Source: Gammaproteobacteria bacterium | GTDB taxonomy: Bacteria; Pseudomonadota; Gammaproteobacteria; Chromatiales; Chromatiaceae | DNA: 8,641 nt | Assembly: GCA_013041975.1 (NCBI GenBank) | Contig: JABDQZ010000134.1 | Span: forward strand, 1 to 8,641 | Direction of reading: 5' to 3' | Shown here: in pieces, positions 1 through 8,641 of the stretch | Layout of the letters: every line of letters begins with the position of its first letter | Position numbering within the stretch: the stretch's first letter is position 1 | The notes under the pieces: generated by a model | What the model saw: only the letters and a program-made list of their open reading frames with translations | Databases searched by the model: none | Told to the model about the DNA's origin: nothing | Position numbers and translations under genes: made by a program

Positions 1-1186
1 TTGTTAAGGCCTGGTTTTCGGAGGCCTTGCCACCTGCCGTTAGTATCTTCGTTGGTAAAGGTGCTCCAAAACAGGTAATTAACTGATAAGCCTGTTTTTC
101 AATACTTGCGAACCCTTCAAAGATACCTTGCAAAAAAAGAACATCTGAATCGGGGCGAGGATCTAGTTTGGGCTCAAATTCAGCATCATTGACAGGAAAG
201 CGTTCTCCTTTGCCAGCTAATGGATAGTATTCAAGCCCACTTGAAGTGGATATATCAATTCTGGATGACAATTCATCCAGTTCTTTTACGCTAAAGAATT
301 TTTCCAGCACATTGCCGCCACTGTTACTGGCACCGCCGACAAGCCAAAAACCGTTAGGCAGATGGTGGCTGTAAATTCCGTGTTGAACTGAAGTAACCGG
401 GCTGCTGGAAATCATCTTCATTACCATGGTTGTACCATAGGTCGTGACAGCTTCACCGGGTTGTGAAATACCAGTGGCCAGTGTTGAGGCCGTGCTGTCG
501 GTTGTTCCGGCAATAATTCGCACCCCTGTAGGTAATCCAACTTCTGAGGCGATTGCAGGATCAATGGCCCCGATGTCTGTACCACTTTGAACTATAACTG
601 GTAACAAGTATGACAACTCAAAGGGTGCGTTGGATAACCAGTCAGGCCATTGTTGATTTTCACTGTCGTAACCCAGTTTAAGAGAATTATTTTCATCACC
701 GACACCCTTGTTACCAGTGAGCATGGCATTGATCCAGTCGGCCTGGTGCATGATGTGGCGTGCCCGTTGACGGGTTGCATTGTCCTGTAGCAGGAAAATG
801 GCTTTTGAGAGGCTGGAAGAGGCCGATCGGGTGATACTTTCAACTGGAATAAAACCGGTCAGTTCCGAGGACAGTTTGCTGGCTCTGCTGTCGTTATACA
901 TTAATGCATTACAGACAGGCTGATTGTTGTTATCAACCAGCAGGACGGTAGATGAAGTGCCGTCAACGGCAATTGACTGAATGGCTTTTTCAGGCAATTG
1001 ATCTGACAGATCTTTCAGGCCATGCCTGACCGCCTGCCACCAGAGTTGTGGCTCCTGATGGAACCAGCCAGGTTGAGGGTTTTCGGGAGCAGGCAGATTT
1101 GTCCGACTGGATGCGATAACCTTTTTTGATGTATCAATGGCTGTACATCTAACACTCGATGTACCGATATCAATACCAACAAACAT
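1..1186 (-). CDS. FGGY-family carbohydrate kinase, probable D-ribulokinase (SePSK/AtXK-1 type); 3' end outside window
   Basis: The reading frame is open from ATG at 1186 to the left edge, giving 395 residues without a stop; perhaps 40-60 C-terminal residues are missing. FGGY kinases transfer the gamma-phosphate of ATP to a sugar in the cytoplasm. Seen: the N-terminal phosphate-binding motif GIDIGTSSVR (residues 4-13, Asp6), the AVDGTSSTVLL segment (73-83), QADW (148-151), the catalytic-base motif AGTTDST (Asp230), the ATP-binding YGTT (250-253), GGASNSGG (284-291) and TAGGKASEN (383-391). The DGTSSTVLL, QADW, NSLKLGY, AGTTDS and GLEYYPL stretches match, from memory, the Synechococcus SePSK / Arabidopsis XK-1 group, which phosphorylates D-ribulose; the substrate is therefore an inference. 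In the C-terminal glycine motif the usual third glycine is Lys387. It begins 14 bases after queF stops, with no clear Shine-Dalgarno, suggesting coupled translation. Another pentulose substrate remains possible. Confidence 0.88.
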   Translation of the reverse strand, partial: MFVGIDIGTSSVRCTAIDTSKKVIASSRTNLPAPENPQPGWFHQEPQLWWQAVRHGLKDLSDQLPEKAIQSIAVDGTSSTVLLVDNNNQPVCNALMYNDSRASKLSSELTGFIPVESITRSASSSLSKAIFLLQDNATRQRARHIMHQADWINAMLTGNKGVGDENNSLKLGYDSENQQWPDWLSNAPFELSYLLPVIVQSGTDIGAIDPAIASEVGLPTGVRIIAGTTDSTASTLATGISQPGEAVTTYGTTMVMKMISSSPVTSVQHGIYSHHLPNGFWLVGGASNSGGNVLEKFFSVKELDELSSRIDISTSSGLEYYPLAGKGERFPVNDAEFEPKLDPRPDSDVLFLQGIFEGFASIEKQAYQLITCFGAPLPTKILTAGGKASENQALT

Positions 1187-1200
1187 CAGATCTGTAGGCG

Positions 1201-1590
1201 CTATGGAAGAGTGACAGGCTCGGGGCTTGTCCACTCAGGATCTTTATATTCCGCCGTAACATTGGTGTAGATGCCGCCACGGACATTGAATTCGGCATGC
1301 AGACGCATGAAGCGAGGTTTACAGGCCGAAGAAAGGTCATCAAGTATCTGGTTGGTCACTGCTTCGTGGAAGGCACCTTCATCACGAAAAGACCAGATAT
1401 ACATTTTAAGTGCTTTCAGTTCGACACACAGTTGATCGGGTACATATTCCAAAGTCAGGGTAGCGAAATCCGGCTGGCCGGTTTTGGGGCACAGACAAGA
1501 GAATTCCGGCATTTCAATGCGGATGGTGTAGTCTCGCTCCGGTTGAGGATTATCGAAGCATTCAAGTTCTTTGGATGGTTTGCTGGGCAT
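1201..1590 (-). CDS. queF: NADPH-dependent 7-cyano-7-deazaguanine (preQ0) reductase, short (type I) QueF
   Basis: QueF reduces the nitrile of preQ0 to the aminomethyl of preQ1 in the cytoplasm, a step in making the tRNA wobble nucleoside queuosine. The 129-residue protein has the single-domain length of the Bacillus-type enzyme rather than the longer two-domain E. coli type. Seen: the catalytic motif [10 protein letters not shown], with the thioimide-forming Cys34 and the proton-donor Asp41, the family motif ELKALKMY (57-64) and the substrate-binding His75-Glu76 in GAFHE. I chose ATG at 1590, with GGGA at 1600-1597 as a weak ribosome site. The in-frame GTG at 1626 would add 12 residues with no conserved character and lies at or before the likely transcription start. 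The sugar kinase follows 14 bases downstream, so the two probably share a transcript. No preQ1 riboswitch is recognisable upstream. Confidence 0.95.
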   Translation of the reverse strand: MPSKPSKELECFDNPQPERDYTIRIEMPEFSCLCPKTGQPDFATLTLEYVPDQLCVELKALKMYIWSFRDEGAFHEAVTNQILDDLSSACKPRFMRLHAEFNVRGGIYTNVTAEYKDPEWTSPEPVTLP

Positions 1591-1628
1591 GACTTTTCCC
1601 AAAAAAATCAGTTTGTTAAAAACCACTT

Positions 1629-1657
1629 ATTCTACTGCTAAAGTGTCGGTTCATAAA
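1629..1657 (-). promoter_or_regulatory. Candidate sigma-70 promoter for queF and the downstream kinase
   Basis: On the minus strand, TAGAAT (1634-1629) differs from the consensus -10 at one base and lies 17 bases after TTTATG (1657-1652), a weak -35 with three matches. Transcription would begin near 1622, giving a leader of about 30 bases before the queF ATG at 1590. This fits the later queF start. The call rests on motif matching alone, in AT-rich DNA where chance matches are common. Confidence 0.35.
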
Positions 1658-1715
1658 CTGCTAATTTACTTCAATGCTGTCGTTTAGGATGCCATTAACA
1701 ATACTGATCAGGAAC

Positions 1716-1737
1716 AAAAAATCTCCGCTTGTCGGAG
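1716..1737 (-). terminator. Terminator-like hairpin with U-tract, reading leftward
   Basis: On the minus strand CTCCG (1737-1733), a five-base loop and CGGAG (1727-1723) form a 5-bp GC-rich stem. It is followed after one A by six T residues (1721-1716), the form of a short intrinsic terminator. It lies upstream of the candidate queF promoter. It could therefore stop antisense transcripts leaving smc, or attenuate a queF transcript started further upstream. On the plus strand there is no T-tract, so it should not stop smc transcription. The short stem limits confidence. Confidence 0.4.
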
Positions 1738-1755
1738 GTCATGCCGATACGGTAT
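1723..1755 (+). promoter_or_regulatory. smc leader with two tandem hairpins and a sequestered GGAGG
   Basis: In the smc sense direction, CTCCG/CGGAG (1723-1727 with 1733-1737) forms one hairpin whose 3' arm includes most of GGAGG (1734-1738). A second hairpin, ATGCCG/CGGTAT with loop ATA (1741-1755, one G-T pair), follows three bases later. GGAGG is the only strong Shine-Dalgarno-like sequence before smc, but it is 30 bases from the smc ATG at 1769 and only two bases from an out-of-frame ATG at 1741. The pairing is visible in the sequence; any control of smc translation is inference. I could not identify a convincing smc promoter. Confidence 0.25.
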
Positions 1756-1768
1756 TGTCTCTGCGATT

Positions 1769-4700
1769 ATGCGACTGGAAAAAATAAAAATATCAGGATT
1801 CAAATCCTTCGTCGATCCAACCACCGTGCTACTACCCAGTAACCTTGTCGGGGTTATCGGACCCAATGGTTGTGGTAAATCGAATGTCATTGACGCCGTA
1901 CGCTGGGTTATGGGAGAGAGCTCTGCCAAGATGCTGCGTGGAGAATCGATGGCGGATGTCATTTTTAACGGCTCGAGCTCCAGAAAGCCCGTTGGAGCAG
2001 CCAGTATTGAACTGATATTCGATAATGCTGACGGCACGGTCGGTGGCGAGTATGCCCAGTACAACCAGATATCTATCAAGCGCAAGGTCACCCGTGATGG
2101 CCAGTCGCTTTATTTCCTGAATGGCGTACGCTGTCGCCGCCGTGACATTACTGGTATTTTCCTTGGGACCGGTCTTGGGCCAAGAAGTTATTCCATTATC
2201 GAACAGGGTATGATTTCACGCTTCGTTGAAGCCAAGCCTGAAGAATTAAGGAGTTTCCTTGAAGAAGCCGCCGGTATTTCCAAATACAAGGAAAGACGCA
2301 AGGAAACCGAAAATCGTATTTCACATACCCGTGAAAACCTTGAGCGCCTGACAGACCTGCGTGAAGAAGTTGCCAAGCAGTTGCAGCACCTGGAAAGGCA
2401 GGCGGCTACGGCTGAAAAATACAAGGTGTTTAAACAGGAAGAGCGGCAAAAAAAAGCTGAGCTGCTGGCATTAAGACTCAAGGCACTCGATGAAGAACTG
2501 GAAAAGAAAGATCGTGTGCTGGCTGAATCAGAGAACCAGTTGCAGTCCGTGATTTCTGAACAACGCCGCATTGAATCCGATCTTGAAAAGCAGCGTGAAC
2601 AACAGCATGACGCCAATGACAGTTTTAACCAGGTTCAGGGACAGTTTTATGCAGTTGGTGCTGATATCGCCCGACTTGAAGAAAGTATTCAATACACCAA
2701 AAATGCCCGCTCTCAACAGCAGGCTGATCTGCAACAGGTAGATCAGGCCTGGCAGGAGGCGCAGGATCATTGTAACCAGGATCAGTCGCGCCTGAATGAA
2801 TTGCATACTTTGCTCGCAACAGACCTTCCGGAATTCGAACAGTTACAGGAAAATGACAAAACCTTAAACGAAACCTTAACGACGGCTGATGATGCCATGC
2901 ATTCCTGGCAGCAGGAATGGGATGAGTTCAATCACAAGGCCACCGAGCCGGCACAGGTTGCACAGGTTGAAAGAACAAAAATTAATCATATTGAACAACA
3001 GGAACAGCAGTATCAGCGTCGCCTGGCGAAGATACAGGAAGAACATTCTCGCCTTGATGCCACAGCTTTCCAGCGTGAAATCGATGACTATGCCGACAAG
3101 GTATCATCGGCTGAAGAACAGGCAGCAGCTCATGAATCACAGTTGAAACAGGTACTGGATGATATCAATCTGCAACGACAGAAAAATCGTGAAAACAGTG
3201 ATCTGCTCAACCAGTCACGTACACGTCTGAATACCGCCAAAGGCAGACTGTCTTCTCTGGAAGCTTTGCAACAGGATGCATTGGGTAAAAAGGAAAGTAC
3301 GGTAAACCAGTGGCTGGATCAGGCAGGACTGAAAAATGCCAGCCGTCTGCTGGAAAAACTCACAGCCAATAAACAATGGCAAACGGCTGTCGAGACGGTA
3401 CTGGCTTTTCATTTACAGTCAGTTTGTCTGGAAGATTTTGAAACGCCAGCTAAAGCTGTTGCTTCACTCAGTAAGGGTAACCTGGCTTTGTTTGACGCAA
3501 GCAGCAATCCCTATCAGGGTTCTGTGCCGGAAGATTCTCTGTTAAAACAGGTCACCACTGACCTGGATCTCGCCGCTTTTCTTTTGCATATCAAAACAGC
3601 CGAGTCTCTTGATCAGGCCTTGCAAATGCGGTCCGGTTTACAGCATCATGAATCCGTTATCACGACTGATGGCGTATGGATCGGACCAAACTGGCTGAAA
3701 GTTAATCGTGTTGCTGATGAAAAAGGCGGCATGCTGGCCCGAGAGCAGGAAATCACTGCACTGCGTGAAGAAATTGCCACTACTGAAGAACAAATTACCT
3801 CGCTCGAACAGTCGGTTCAGGAATCGCGTGACAAAACCCGCACTGCCGAGCAGTCACGAGAAAAAATCCAGAGTGAGCTCAATGGAATAAATCGTCAACT
3901 GGGAGACTGGCGCAGTAACATTGCGAGTCGCAAGGCACGTGTTGACAATATCAACAACCGAATTACTGCACTGGCTACGGAACGCGCTGAAATCGAACAG
4001 CAGATCTCATCCGGAAAAACCCTGTCTGATGAATCACGTGAGCGTTTACATGCCGCCCTGCATGAAATGGAAACCCACGGTAACCGCCGTGAGGAACTGG
4101 TGAAAAAACGTGATGAATTGCGTCATAACCTGCAACAGATCAAGGACACAGTCGCTCGGCAAAAACACAAAACTCACGAAGCTGCCCTGCGTATCGAATC
4201 CATGCGCAGTTCAATGGATGCGTTAAAAGAAAACCTGTCCCGTATGACGGGCCAGTTGCAGCATCTTGAACAGCGAAAACAGGGACTGTCAAGTTCTCTA
4301 GGCCAATCCGAACAGCCGCTTGTTGAGCAGGAAAAAGACCTGGAAACCAACCTGGAAAAACGTTTGCATGTAGAAGAAAAGCTTTCGGCTGCACGCAAGC
4401 AACTGGAAAGCATTGACTTTAATGTGCGTGAACTCGAACAGCAGCGCCTGCAGATCGAGACCAAAGTTCAGGGCAGTCGTGAACAGATTACACAGCAGAA
4501 AATGCAGCGCCAGGAAACTGTGGTACGTCATCAGAATGTCAGGGAGCAGATTCAGGAATCTGGTCATCAGCCTGAAGAAATTTTTCTACATTTACCGGAA
4601 GATGCCAATGTAAGACAATGGCAGGAACAGGTTGAACAGCTTGAAAGGCGCATCGCCCGTCTGGGTGCCATTAACCTGGCAGCGATTGATGAGTTTAAAG

Positions 4701-5275
4701 AACAGACTGAGCGCATGGAATATCTCGACAAGCAGAACGATGATATTACCGCGTCTCTGGAAACACTGGAAAATGCAATCAGAAAAATTGATCGTGAAAC
4801 CCGAACACGTTTCAAGGAAACTTTTGATACCGTTGATGTCGGTCTGAAGGAACTGTTCCCGAAACTGTTTGGGGGTGGCCATGCCTATCTGCAACTCACC
4901 GGCGAAGATGTCCTTGATGCTGGTGTTGCCATTATGGCAAGACCACCTGGCAAGCGTAATTCCAGTATTCATTTGTTGTCAGGTGGAGAAAAAGCATTAA
5001 CAGCCGTTGCGCTGGTATTTGCTATCTTCCTGATCAACCCTGCGCCATTCTGTATGCTGGACGAAGTTGATGCGCCACTTGATGATGCCAACGTTGGTCG
5101 CTTCTGTGCCATGGTCAAGGAGATGTCCGAAAAAGTGCAGTTTGTCTTTATTACGCACAACAAGGTTACCATGGAAATAGCCAACCAGTTGATGGGCGTC
5201 ACCATGTACGAACCTGGTGTTTCCCGACTGGTTTCTGTCGATATTGATGAAGCAGCGAAATTAGCGGTGGTATAA
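1769..5275 (+). CDS. smc: Chromosome segregation/condensation ATPase SMC
   Basis: SMC is the ATPase of the bacterial condensin complex (with ScpA and ScpB), which organises and helps separate the chromosome. The 1168-residue protein has the usual length and layout. The N-terminal head starts MRLEKIKISGFKSFVDPTT, with Walker A GPNGCGKS (31-38) and Q-loop Gln146. Next come a long Gln/Glu-rich coiled coil (about 170-495), a hinge (about 505-645), a returning coiled coil (about 655-960) and the C-terminal head. That head has signature LSGGE (1070-1074), Walker B Asp1098, catalytic Glu1099, a D-loop near 1104 and His1130 in FITHNK. All ATPase residues are present. The conserved N-terminus fixes ATG 1769 as the start, although no ribosome site lies at a normal distance. 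Its TAA directly abuts the zipA ATG. The hinge resembles the gammaproteobacterial type, recalled from Pseudomonas, more than the Bacillus one. Confidence 0.98.
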   Translation: MRLEKIKISGFKSFVDPTTVLLPSNLVGVIGPNGCGKSNVIDAVRWVMGESSAKMLRGESMADVIFNGSSSRKPVGAASIELIFDNADGTVGGEYAQYNQISIKRKVTRDGQSLYFLNGVRCRRRDITGIFLGTGLGPRSYSIIEQGMISRFVEAKPEELRSFLEEAAGISKYKERRKETENRISHTRENLERLTDLREEVAKQLQHLERQAATAEKYKVFKQEERQKKAELLALRLKALDEELEKKDRVLAESENQLQSVISEQRRIESDLEKQREQQHDANDSFNQVQGQFYAVGADIARLEESIQYTKNARSQQQADLQQVDQAWQEAQDHCNQDQSRLNELHTLLATDLPEFEQLQENDKTLNETLTTADDAMHSWQQEWDEFNHKATEPAQVAQVERTKINHIEQQEQQYQRRLAKIQEEHSRLDATAFQREIDDYADKVSSAEEQAAAHESQLKQVLDDINLQRQKNRENSDLLNQSRTRLNTAKGRLSSLEALQQDALGKKESTVNQWLDQAGLKNASRLLEKLTANKQWQTAVETVLAFHLQSVCLEDFETPAKAVASLSKGNLALFDASSNPYQGSVPEDSLLKQVTTDLDLAAFLLHIKTAESLDQALQMRSGLQHHESVITTDGVWIGPNWLKVNRVADEKGGMLAREQEITALREEIATTEEQITSLEQSVQESRDKTRTAEQSREKIQSELNGINRQLGDWRSNIASRKARVDNINNRITALATERAEIEQQISSGKTLSDESRERLHAALHEMETHGNRREELVKKRDELRHNLQQIKDTVARQKHKTHEAALRIESMRSSMDALKENLSRMTGQLQHLEQRKQGLSSSLGQSEQPLVEQEKDLETNLEKRLHVEEKLSAARKQLESIDFNVRELEQQRLQIETKVQGSREQITQQKMQRQETVVRHQNVREQIQESGHQPEEIFLHLPEDANVRQWQEQVEQLERRIARLGAINLAAIDEFKEQTERMEYLDKQNDDITASLETLENAIRKIDRETRTRFKETFDTVDVGLKELFPKLFGGGHAYLQLTGEDVLDAGVAIMARPPGKRNSSIHLLSGGEKALTAVALVFAIFLINPAPFCMLDEVDAPLDDANVGRFCAMVKEMSEKVQFVFITHNKVTMEIANQLMGVTMYEPGVSRLVSVDIDEAAKLAVV

Positions 5276-8085
<2,810 letters not shown>

Positions 8086-8313
8086 TTTTATGTATAAGGT
8101 TTTAGTCGACTGACATATTAAGTTCGTAAGTTTTTTTTGAATGGCTTTACTAAACTTTTGAAAATCCATAAAGATTTCTATATCAGGCCATTTTATGCTT
8201 AACTCCATAACTAAACGGCTATTTCGTAAACAGTTATTGAGAAGTACCTGTGAGTACTGACTGTATTTTGATAAATCTGTAATTTACAACGGATATCGAC
8301 TGTATTAACAGCA
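8086..8313. other. AT-rich spacer between ligA and the LapG-type gene
   Basis: No gene is supported here. An 8-base T run (8131-8138) follows ligA but has no real stem before it. A 6-bp inverted repeat AATGGC/GCCATT (8140-8145 with 8187-8192) encloses a smaller imperfect stem (8160-8166 with 8173-8178), possibly a weak 3'-end structure. A 5-bp hairpin AGTAC/GTACT lies at 8243-8258. TTGATA (8268-8273) could be a -35 for the right-hand gene, but no good -10 follows at the right distance. Whether the right-hand gene has its own promoter cannot be settled from the sequence. Confidence 0.5.
8259..8306 (+). repeat. 9-base direct repeat upstream of the LapG-type gene
   Basis: GACTGTATT occurs at 8259-8267 and again at 8298-8306, 39 bases apart start to start, with the second copy ending 7 bases before the proposed start codon. 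Spacing near four helical turns would place both on the same face of the DNA. Regulatory meaning is inference, since AT-rich nonamers can recur by chance. Confidence 0.3.
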
Positions 8314-8641
8314 ATGAACTTGTGTATCCCGGACTCCAGAGCAAAAAATTCCAGTTCATGGTTGCTGATGCTGATGACCATGCTGCTTGTTTCTGTTGTG
8401 CTCGCTGAAGGGCTCGGATTAAATGACAAAATCATCAATTGGGTCGGTAAAAAATACGGTATGGAAGCTAAGCAGAGGGCTGAAAACTGGCGTAGCCTGC
8501 TTGAAACACAACTAACTCTTGAAAAAGACAAGCTCACACGGGTGAATAATTTTTTCAACGAAATTCCTTATCGTGACGACTTTGAAAACTGGGACAATAA
8601 AGATTACTGGGCAACTCCGATTGAAATGATTGGTGTTAATG
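8314..8641 (+). CDS. lapG: Transglutaminase-like cysteine protease, LapG type (N-terminal part; runs off window)
   Basis: This frame is open from ATG 8314 to the right edge (109 codons). LapG is a periplasmic, calcium-dependent protease that cuts large LapA-type adhesins off the outer membrane when the c-di-GMP receptor LapD no longer sequesters it. Seen: a signal peptide with Arg9 and Lys11, a hydrophobic core (about 16-30) and likely cleavage after Ala31. The mature part then has the family's N-terminal pattern: NWRSLLE (58-64), LTRVNNFFN (74-82), and FENWDNKDYWATPIE (90-104) with the diagnostic DYWATP. The catalytic Cys, His and Asp and the calcium-binding residues should lie beyond the edge and cannot be checked. 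No Shine-Dalgarno is visible. An in-frame TAA at 8272, with no ATG, GTG or TTG after it, rules out a conventional upstream start. The adjacent gene to look for is lapD. A related bacterial transglutaminase-like peptidase of other function is the main alternative. Confidence 0.82.
   Translation, partial: MNLCIPDSRAKNSSSWLLMLMTMLLVSVVLAEGLGLNDKIINWVGKKYGMEAKQRAENWRSLLETQLTLEKDKLTRVNNFFNEIPYRDDFENWDNKDYWATPIEMIGVN

Noticed and set aside
592..843. 83-codon minus-strand frame inside the kinase
   Set aside because: It is in a different frame from the uninterrupted, motif-bearing kinase frame and has no recognisable features.
1591..1626. GTG start at 1626 for queF
   Set aside because: The extra 12 residues are not family-like, and the candidate promoter -10 sits right beside this codon, so ATG 1590 is preferred.
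1297..1641. 114-codon plus-strand frame opposite queF
   Set aside because: It lies antisense to a gene with clear catalytic motifs and resembles no known protein, so it is a shadow of queF codon structure.
1591..1768. preQ1 riboswitch upstream of queF
   Set aside because: I looked for the preQ1-I stem and A-rich tail on the minus strand and found nothing resembling it.
1741..1842. 33-codon upstream frame starting at ATG 1741 after GGAGG
   Set aside because: The ribosome site is only two bases from the ATG, the ATG lies in a hairpin, and the frame overlaps the conserved smc N-terminus out of frame.
4592..4972. 126-codon minus-strand frame within smc, and similar antisense frames elsewhere in smc, zipA and ligA
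   Set aside because: They oppose highly conserved coding sequence and show no domain of their own.
8120..8195. Intrinsic terminator after ligA
   Set aside because: The T run at 8131-8138 has no preceding GC stem, and the inverted repeat at 8140-8192 has a long loop and only a short T stretch after it.
8211..8558. 115-codon minus-strand frame opposite the LapG-type gene
   Set aside because: It runs antisense through the signal peptide and the conserved LapG N-terminal region and has no recognisable similarity.

Overview
The window reads as a stretch of gammaproteobacterial chromosome with moderate GC content. The main evidence is the contiguous smc-zipA-ligA cluster. ZipA is a division protein essentially confined to Gammaproteobacteria, and smc-zipA-ligA is a familiar gene order in lineages such as Pseudomonas that use SMC rather than MukB. 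I could not place it to genus.

Layout. Positions 1-1186 (minus strand) hold a FGGY-family sugar kinase, cut by the left edge of the window, that looks like the D-ribulokinase type (SePSK/AtXK-1). Directly upstream of it on the same strand, 14 bases away, is queF (1201-1590), the preQ0 reductase of queuosine biosynthesis. The two probably form one leftward transcript from a candidate promoter at 1629-1657. The divergent intergenic region (1591-1768) also holds a minus-strand terminator-like hairpin and a second small hairpin just before the smc start.

Rightward from 1769 lies the tightly packed smc (1769-5275), zipA (5276-6082) and ligA (6079-8085) group. The zipA start codon abuts the smc stop, and the ligA start overlaps the zipA stop, so the three are almost certainly co-transcribed and translationally coupled. 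They link chromosome organisation (SMC), attachment of the division ring to the membrane (ZipA) and DNA nick sealing (LigA). All three look intact, with their key catalytic or binding motifs present.

A 228-base AT-rich spacer (8086-8313) follows. It has no convincing intrinsic terminator, but contains short inverted repeats and a 9-base direct repeat. The right edge holds the first 109 codons of a secreted transglutaminase-like cysteine protease of the LapG type, which in other bacteria releases a biofilm adhesin under c-di-GMP control through LapD.

Overall this is mostly ordinary core-genome DNA. I see no mobile element, CRISPR array, tRNA, rRNA or obvious defence system. The points worth a second look are the queF/ribulokinase pairing, the unusual leader and missing Shine-Dalgarno of smc, the small SMC hinge, the non-P/Q-rich ZipA linker, and the LapG gene with its repeat-bearing upstream region.
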